Shown: positions 7,901 through 11,120 of the stretch, one piece after another
Layout of the letters: each line of letters begins with the position of its first letter
Position numbering within the stretch: position 1 is the first letter of the stretch
Assembly (NCBI GenBank): GCA_017554135.1
Contig: JAFZIX010000098.1
Location: 1-11,120, forward strand
Length of the DNA stretch: 11,120 nt
Reading direction: 5' to 3'
Source: Bacteroidales bacterium
Lineage (GTDB): Bacteria > Bacteroidota > Bacteroidia > Bacteroidales > UBA932
Program-made: the position numbers and the translations under genes
Notes under the pieces: generated by a model
The model's database searches: none
Seen by the model: only the letters and a program-made list of their open reading frames with translations
What the model was told of the DNA's origin: nothing

Positions 7901-8222
7901 CGCTGGCGAGGAGATCTCCTTCCCCCGCGCCACCTACAGCGCTACCTCCAGCCACAACAACTATCTCGTGAGCGACTACTGGATGAAGAGCAGCGACCAC
8001 ATCAAACTCAAGAACGTCGAGGTAGGGTACACCTTCAACATTGGCAATGGCATCGGCAACAACATCCTGCAGGCCCTGCGTGTGTATGTGAATGCCAACA
8101 ATGTCTATACTTTCCGCAATGCGCTGACGCCTTACGGCATCGACCCCGAAACCACGGACGGCAGCACTTATGTGTATCCTCTTACCCGCGTCTTCATGGC
8201 GGGCGTAAGTTTCAGATTTTAA
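4938..8222 (+). CDS. SusC/RagA-type TonB-dependent outer-membrane transporter
   Basis: Full-length SusC-family transporter (1094 aa) that imports oligosaccharides across the outer membrane using TonB energy. A Sec signal peptide covers about residues 1-25 (LALALALLLSAMLPAAA, cut before QN). Residues about 29-103 are the carboxypeptidase-D-like regulatory domain (VHGKVSDEAGEPLMGAAV, TDIDGNYSMQVP, SFIGYLSKTFRI). A TonB-box-like segment DEVVVTAF follows at about 109-116. The plug domain covers about 120-240, with DIHIRGISTYGNATPLIIID, ILKDASSTAVYG and VRGANGVIIVTTKRG. The rest is the 22-strand barrel, ending in the usual aromatic C-terminus (AGVSFRF). It begins 11 bases after the GH26 stop, in an AT-rich gap with no clear Shine-Dalgarno sequence, and is followed after 12 bases by susD. 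SusC and SusD act together as a lidded pair. The neighbouring GH26 suggests manno-oligosaccharides as cargo. Confidence 0.98.
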   Translation: MTVSLKSTLALALALLLSAMLPAAAQNARTVHGKVSDEAGEPLMGAAVLLQGTTRGAVTDIDGNYSMQVPAGEVVLEASFIGYLSKTFRIGPSQAVLNIVLEPDVNLMDEVVVTAFATQKKVNVTGAISSVGGSDILATPVSNIANALIGNTPGVAGLQTSGEPGRNAADIHIRGISTYGNATPLIIIDGVEQASEQAYEEFNAMDANEIQGISILKDASSTAVYGVRGANGVIIVTTKRGSAGKPVINFSGNYGLTSATLLQEGTTAYEYALFRNEAIRNEQRGYAGNEGLSAYIYDDYDLWKFKNNRDFTPQEVDAMTGLTAAQKEQLKNTPALYYADHNLYKEMFNGVAPQYQANLNVSGGTDKVKYFVSFGYFRQEGISRTVEYYGANTGSLFNRYNFRSNFDIHITPRTTLTVNTAGQFGEMTGPGNGADVYDLEARYKIIMQYIYDCNPFISPGIVDGHLISGFSGIQGSPQNPLAAKTNSNIGFQNALYNLLMSGTATVYNSLLDNTIRLTHDCGWLLPALKAHATVSYQDNYNRYVKYTPSLPSYSIQRNADNPLEYDFFGGSIGAGAFESWGYSNWNKLYVDAGLDWAGTFGNHNFTALLLGKASKYTMPYDSYHVPSGIMGFVGRITYNYADRYMAEFNVGYNGTEQFAEGKRFGLFPAISAGWVPSLEPWFPKNDIVSFVKLRASYGEVGNDQLGASRRYYYLPNTWKLNQNGYWLGNNDGTGQNAYYPGAVEGSLGNPDITWERARKYDVGLETKFFRSRLSLDFDWFYEHRDNILTTLGIIPAIYGVPQSDVPPANVGITTNRGYELVLNWGDQIGDFIYSLGTDISYSRNHIVYMAEAENPYPWMNKTGHMIGQRYGLTSDGLFNTQAELDARPFNTYTGNQATLGDIRYKSLDGNDVIDQNDVGPIGFPNYALYHFSIKMRAGYKGFDVKLLFTGSKDGSYYLPSGYTIPFFKNAGNAWKWQHDGRWTEEKYLAGEEISFPRATYSATSSHNNYLVSDYWMKSSDHIKLKNVEVGYTFNIGNGIGNNILQALRVYVNANNVYTFRNALTPYGIDPETTDGSTYVYPLTRVFMAGVSFRF

Positions 8223-8234
8223 CCGGATCCGCGT

Positions 8235-10061
8235 ATGAAAAAGATAATCTTCATTTTCTTTGCCATCTGCATGCTGGGTTCCTGCTCCCTCTTCCTGGAG
8301 AAGCCGGATACCACCGGCACTGTGGATCAGAATGCTGTCTTCTCGACAGCCAAGAATGCCGGATCCGCACTGATGAGTTGCTACCGCAACGTGCTTCGTC
8401 ACGGCTGGCCGGGGGGAATGGGCATAGGTCACTGCACCTTCGGCGCGATGAGCGGCGAGATTGGCCGCGGATACAGTTGGCACGCAAGTTATATAATCTC
8501 CCAGCAGGGGCTTTCGGTGAACGGCTGCGACGGTTCCGATGCCGGCGCGGACAGTTATGCCAACAGTTGGGCCTTCATCCGCCAGTGCTGGCTTGTTAAC
8601 GAGAATATCGACAAGGTCGAGGATGTCTCCGACGGCGACAAAGCCGTTGTGAAGGCGGAAACCCTCGGCCTCATCGCATACCGCTACATGGGCATGTTCT
8701 ACCGCTACGGCGGAGTGCCCATCGTGCGTAAATCCTTCTCCTCCACCGACGATCTGACCGCCCCTCGCGCCAGCGTGAAGGATGTGGTGGATTACATCTG
8801 CGAACTCTGCGACGCCGCCTATGCCGTGCTGCCGGATAAGTGGGATGCGGCAAATACCGGCCGCCTCACCAAGGGCGCGGTTCTGGCCATCAAGGCCCGA
8901 ACCCTGCTTTTCGCGGCAAGGCCTCTTTTCAACAGCGCCACCCCTTACATCGACAACGGCGAACACAATGACCTCGTCTGTTACGGCAACTACGACAAGG
9001 AACGCTGGAAGGCCGTCATCGATGCCAACGAGGCTGTGCTTTCCTGGGCGGTGGATGCCGGAGTTGAACTCCTGAATACGGGAGGCGCCGGCGAAGGCCA
9101 GCCCAATCCCAACGCCTTCGACGATTATGCCAAGGCCACCTCGGTGCCTTCCAACCCGGAAATCATCCTCGCTTATAAACTCGGTCAGCAGCAGGGCTGG
9201 GAGCCTCTGGTGAACTACCTTTGCTGTTCTGCGCACCAGACCACCAGCCGCTTCGACACCGATGCCAATGGCGTGCTCACCAACCATCTGGAAAAGTACT
9301 ATGCCGCCGACGGCAGCGAGGTCTCCTGGCCCAAGATAGGGGAGACCGTGCCTCATGCCGGCGGCGAATGGACCACCAAGGTGCTCTCGCTCGAGCCTCG
9401 TGCTCATGCGGATATCAAGTTCGGAGGATTCGATTCCGACAATAACCCCGGGGACTACCAGTGGCAGAACGCCGGGTGGAACCGCGGCGGTTATGCGGCC
9501 GACAAGGGCAAGGCATCATCCTTCCCGGATCCTATCAACGACGAAAAGGGATGCGGTGAGCGCACCAAGTTCTTCTATCATGCGGGCAGCCGCACCTGGT
9601 GCGAACCCCCGCTCTTCCGCCTCGCCGAGACATACATGAACCTTGCGGAGGCCTACAATGAGTACGGCAACAGCGCCAAGGCCCTCGAGAACCTGAACAA
9701 GGTTCACAACAGGGCCGGCCTGCCCGCCATCACCGAAACCGACCAGACCAAACTCCGGGCGATTATCCAGCGCGAGGACGCCATCGAGTTCTTCTGCGAG
9801 AACCACCGTTACTTCGACGCCAAACACTGGAAACTGCCGGACATCGGTAACGGCATCTGCGGCGGCCCCATGCGCATGCTGCAGTTCAATATCAAGAACG
9901 ACGATGCCGCCACCTGGCCTTATGCGGCCAAATGGGTCGAGAGTTGGTGGGATTCGGTCGTCTATAATTCATACTGGAGCGACGCGATGCTGCTTGAACC
10001 TCTTCCCCAGACGGAAGTGAACAAGGGCACCACGGTTCAGAATCCCGGTTACACCAAATAA
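8235..10061 (+). CDS. SusD/RagB-family glycan-binding outer-membrane lipoprotein
   Basis: SusD-like lipoprotein (608 aa) that forms the hinged lid over its SusC partner and binds glycan at the cell surface. The signal peptide ends in a good lipobox, L14-G15-S16-C17. The mature protein begins CSLFLEKP, the usual SusD opening. The helical TPR-like scaffold is recognisable at about 141-200: ETLGLIAYRYMGMFYRYGGV and VPIV, then R178 followed by SVKDVVDYICELCDAAYAVL. It continues at about 209-233 (GRLTKGAVLAIKARTLLFAA). The C-terminus EPLPQTEVNKGTTVQNPGY matches the family ending, normally P-P-E/Q...N-P-G-Y. There is no clear Shine-Dalgarno sequence in the 12-base gap after susC. The family is clear; the exact ligand cannot be read from the sequence, and mannan is inferred from the GH26 neighbour. 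Confidence 0.97.
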   Translation: MKKIIFIFFAICMLGSCSLFLEKPDTTGTVDQNAVFSTAKNAGSALMSCYRNVLRHGWPGGMGIGHCTFGAMSGEIGRGYSWHASYIISQQGLSVNGCDGSDAGADSYANSWAFIRQCWLVNENIDKVEDVSDGDKAVVKAETLGLIAYRYMGMFYRYGGVPIVRKSFSSTDDLTAPRASVKDVVDYICELCDAAYAVLPDKWDAANTGRLTKGAVLAIKARTLLFAARPLFNSATPYIDNGEHNDLVCYGNYDKERWKAVIDANEAVLSWAVDAGVELLNTGGAGEGQPNPNAFDDYAKATSVPSNPEIILAYKLGQQQGWEPLVNYLCCSAHQTTSRFDTDANGVLTNHLEKYYAADGSEVSWPKIGETVPHAGGEWTTKVLSLEPRAHADIKFGGFDSDNNPGDYQWQNAGWNRGGYAADKGKASSFPDPINDEKGCGERTKFFYHAGSRTWCEPPLFRLAETYMNLAEAYNEYGNSAKALENLNKVHNRAGLPAITETDQTKLRAIIQREDAIEFFCENHRYFDAKHWKLPDIGNGICGGPMRMLQFNIKNDDAATWPYAAKWVESWWDSVVYNSYWSDAMLLEPLPQTEVNKGTTVQNPGYTK

Positions 10062-10067
10062 AGGAGG
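10062..10067 (+). promoter_or_regulatory. Consensus Shine-Dalgarno sequence before the second susC
   Basis: AGGAGG sits directly after the susD stop codon, 6 bases before ATG 10074. This is ideal spacing and supports that start. Bacteroidetes genes rarely rely on Shine-Dalgarno sequences, and no other start in this window has one this strong, so it stands out. Confidence 0.7.
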
Positions 10068-10073
10068 AACGCT

Positions 10074-11120
10074 ATGAAAAGGATCATCTACATCATTCCG
10101 ATCGTCGCAGCGGCCCTCCTGAGCCTGAATGCGCATGCGCAGGATTATGGCACTGCCGCGGTCAGCACCGCCACGGGCGACGAACTCTACAAGAGAGTGG
10201 AGGCCAACCTTACCAACACCTTCACCGGGGTCTTCCCCGGGCTGGTGCTGCTCCACGGCTCCGGCGAATTCGGCAGCAACAACGCCAGTTACCTCATCCG
10301 CGGGATGGGAAGTTACGGCCTCGGCACCTGGAACCAGGCGCGCATCTTCGTGGACGGATTCGAGGTGAACATAGATTACATGTCTTCCATCTCCCCGGCG
10401 GAAATCGAGAAGGTGGAGGTGCTGAAGGATGCCGCCGCCCTGGTGCTCTACGGCGAGCGCGGTGCGAACGGCGTCATCAACATCACCACCCGCAGGGGCA
10501 AGGCGGGAGAATCTAAAGTTAACGCCCGCGTCCGCTACGGCGTGCAGGCTCCCACGGTGCTGAACAAGCCTCTCGGAGCCCGCGACTACGCCAATCTCTA
10601 CAACCAGGCCGTCTCGAATGACAACGGCATGGTCTGGTCGCCTGTCTATACCGATACACAACTCGCTGCATACGGTTCCGGCAATCTCCCCGACACCGAC
10701 TGGTACGGAGAGGCCCTGAAGAAGAGCGGCAGTTTCATGGATGCGGACATCATCCTCAGCGGAGGATCGCAGGCGGCGCGCTACAACGTCAACCTGGACT
10801 ACCTCGGCAACAAGGGTCTGCTGAATACGATGGATACGGATTCCACCCGCAACCTGGGCTACCAGCGCTTCAACGTGCGGGCGAACCTAGACTTCAGCGT
10901 GCTGAAGATTTTCGAGGTGCGGATGGATATAGGCGGGCGCATCGAAACCCTGCACCGCCCGAACTATGCCATCTCTTCGCTCTTCTCGAACCTGGCGAAG
11001 TATCCTTCCAACATCTATTCTGTATTCGACGATGCGGCCGGCACCCGCTACAGCGGCACCGCGGTCTATCCGAACAACCCCTACGCCAGTGTGAACGGCC
11101 TAGGGTGGTTCTCGGTGAAG
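10074..11120 (+). CDS. Second SusC/RagA-type transporter, short N-terminus (3' end outside window)
   Basis: The first 349 codons of a second TonB-dependent transporter of the SusC family; the frame is still open at the window end. A signal peptide is visible at residues 1-22 (IIPIVAAALLSLNAHA, cut before QD). The plug domain then starts almost at once: TGDELYKRVEANL, SYLIRGMGSYG, RIFVDGFEV, IEKVEVLKDAAALVLYG, ERGANGVINITTRRG (to about residue 141). Early barrel strands follow (VNARVRYGVQ, AARYNVNLDYLGNKG, FNVRANLDF). Unlike the upstream SusC, it has no carboxypeptidase-D-like domain and no clear DEVVVTA-type TonB box between signal peptide and plug. The two genes share the 15-base string GCGCGGTGCGAACGG in their plugs (5618-5632 and 10457-10471), as expected for distant paralogues under the same codon bias. 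It begins 12 bases after susD with a strong ribosome binding site, so it is probably in the same operon. A second susD may follow outside the window. Confidence 0.94.
   Translation, partial: MKRIIYIIPIVAAALLSLNAHAQDYGTAAVSTATGDELYKRVEANLTNTFTGVFPGLVLLHGSGEFGSNNASYLIRGMGSYGLGTWNQARIFVDGFEVNIDYMSSISPAEIEKVEVLKDAAALVLYGERGANGVINITTRRGKAGESKVNARVRYGVQAPTVLNKPLGARDYANLYNQAVSNDNGMVWSPVYTDTQLAAYGSGNLPDTDWYGEALKKSGSFMDADIILSGGSQAARYNVNLDYLGNKGLLNTMDTDSTRNLGYQRFNVRANLDFSVLKIFEVRMDIGGRIETLHRPNYAISSLFSNLAKYPSNIYSVFDDAAGTRYSGTAVYPNNPYASVNGLGWFSVK

Noticed and set aside
8221..8234. GGATCC-containing gap between susC and susD as a terminator or operator
   Set aside because: The palindrome is only six bases, has no stem extension or T-run, and a single such site is expected by chance.
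6540..9407. Very long open frame (955 codons) on the minus strand across susC and susD
   Set aside because: It is an antisense shadow of two unmistakable plus-strand genes, caused by GC-rich codon choice. Its translation is low in complexity (Val, Gly, Ala, His rich), has no recognisable domain and crosses the susC/susD gene boundary.
10074..11120. Second susC as a 5'-deleted pseudogene
   Set aside because: It has its own ATG, a strong ribosome binding site, a complete signal peptide and an uninterrupted frame to the window end, so the short N-terminus looks like a real architecture.

Overview
The window is a continuous, plus-strand coding stretch from what looks like a gut- or rumen-type member of the order Bacteroidales. 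This rests on a SusC/SusD pair, surface-type lipoprotein signals, a BACON-GH26 enzyme and a MetRS carrying the KISTS variant of KMSKS. Hand counts of single 60-base lines give about 60% G+C in the SusC gene, higher than typical Bacteroides. A higher-GC lineage, such as Alistipes/Rikenellaceae or a related uncultured group, is more likely, but this is inference.

Layout: (1) 1-1353, the 3' part of metG (methionyl-tRNA synthetase), cut only by the window edge. (2) 1366-2448, a Fic-domain protein with an N-terminal VbhA-like segment and a C-terminal winged helix; its central part is clearly AT-richer than the flanks. (3) 2445-3482, a lipoprotein with a DUF5018-like N-terminal half and an unrecognised aromatic-rich C-terminal half. 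(4) 3484-4926, a lipoprotein-type BACON-GH26 predicted endo-beta-mannanase. (5) 4938-8222, a full SusC-type TonB-dependent transporter. (6) 8235-10061, its SusD partner. (7) 10074 to the window end, a second, 3'-truncated SusC-type transporter that lacks the usual N-terminal carboxypeptidase-D-like domain.

Genes 3-7 form a small polysaccharide utilisation locus (PUL), probably for beta-mannan. The GH26 enzyme would cut mannan at or near the surface. The lipoprotein and SusD would hold the glycan, and SusC would import oligosaccharides with TonB energy. The second SusC suggests a second transporter unit that continues beyond the window.

All junctions are 12 bases or less, with one 4-base overlap between fic and the lipoprotein gene. 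No intergenic space is long enough for a separate promoter or terminator, and no stretch over 300 bases lacks a gene. I saw no tRNA, rRNA, CRISPR array, insertion sequence or classical PUL regulator (hybrid two-component sensor, ECF sigma/anti-sigma, SusR). The least ordinary item is the Fic-winged-helix gene. It has a non-canonical Fic motif, an in-frame 12-base tandem repeat in its linker, and its stop codon overlaps the start of the PUL.
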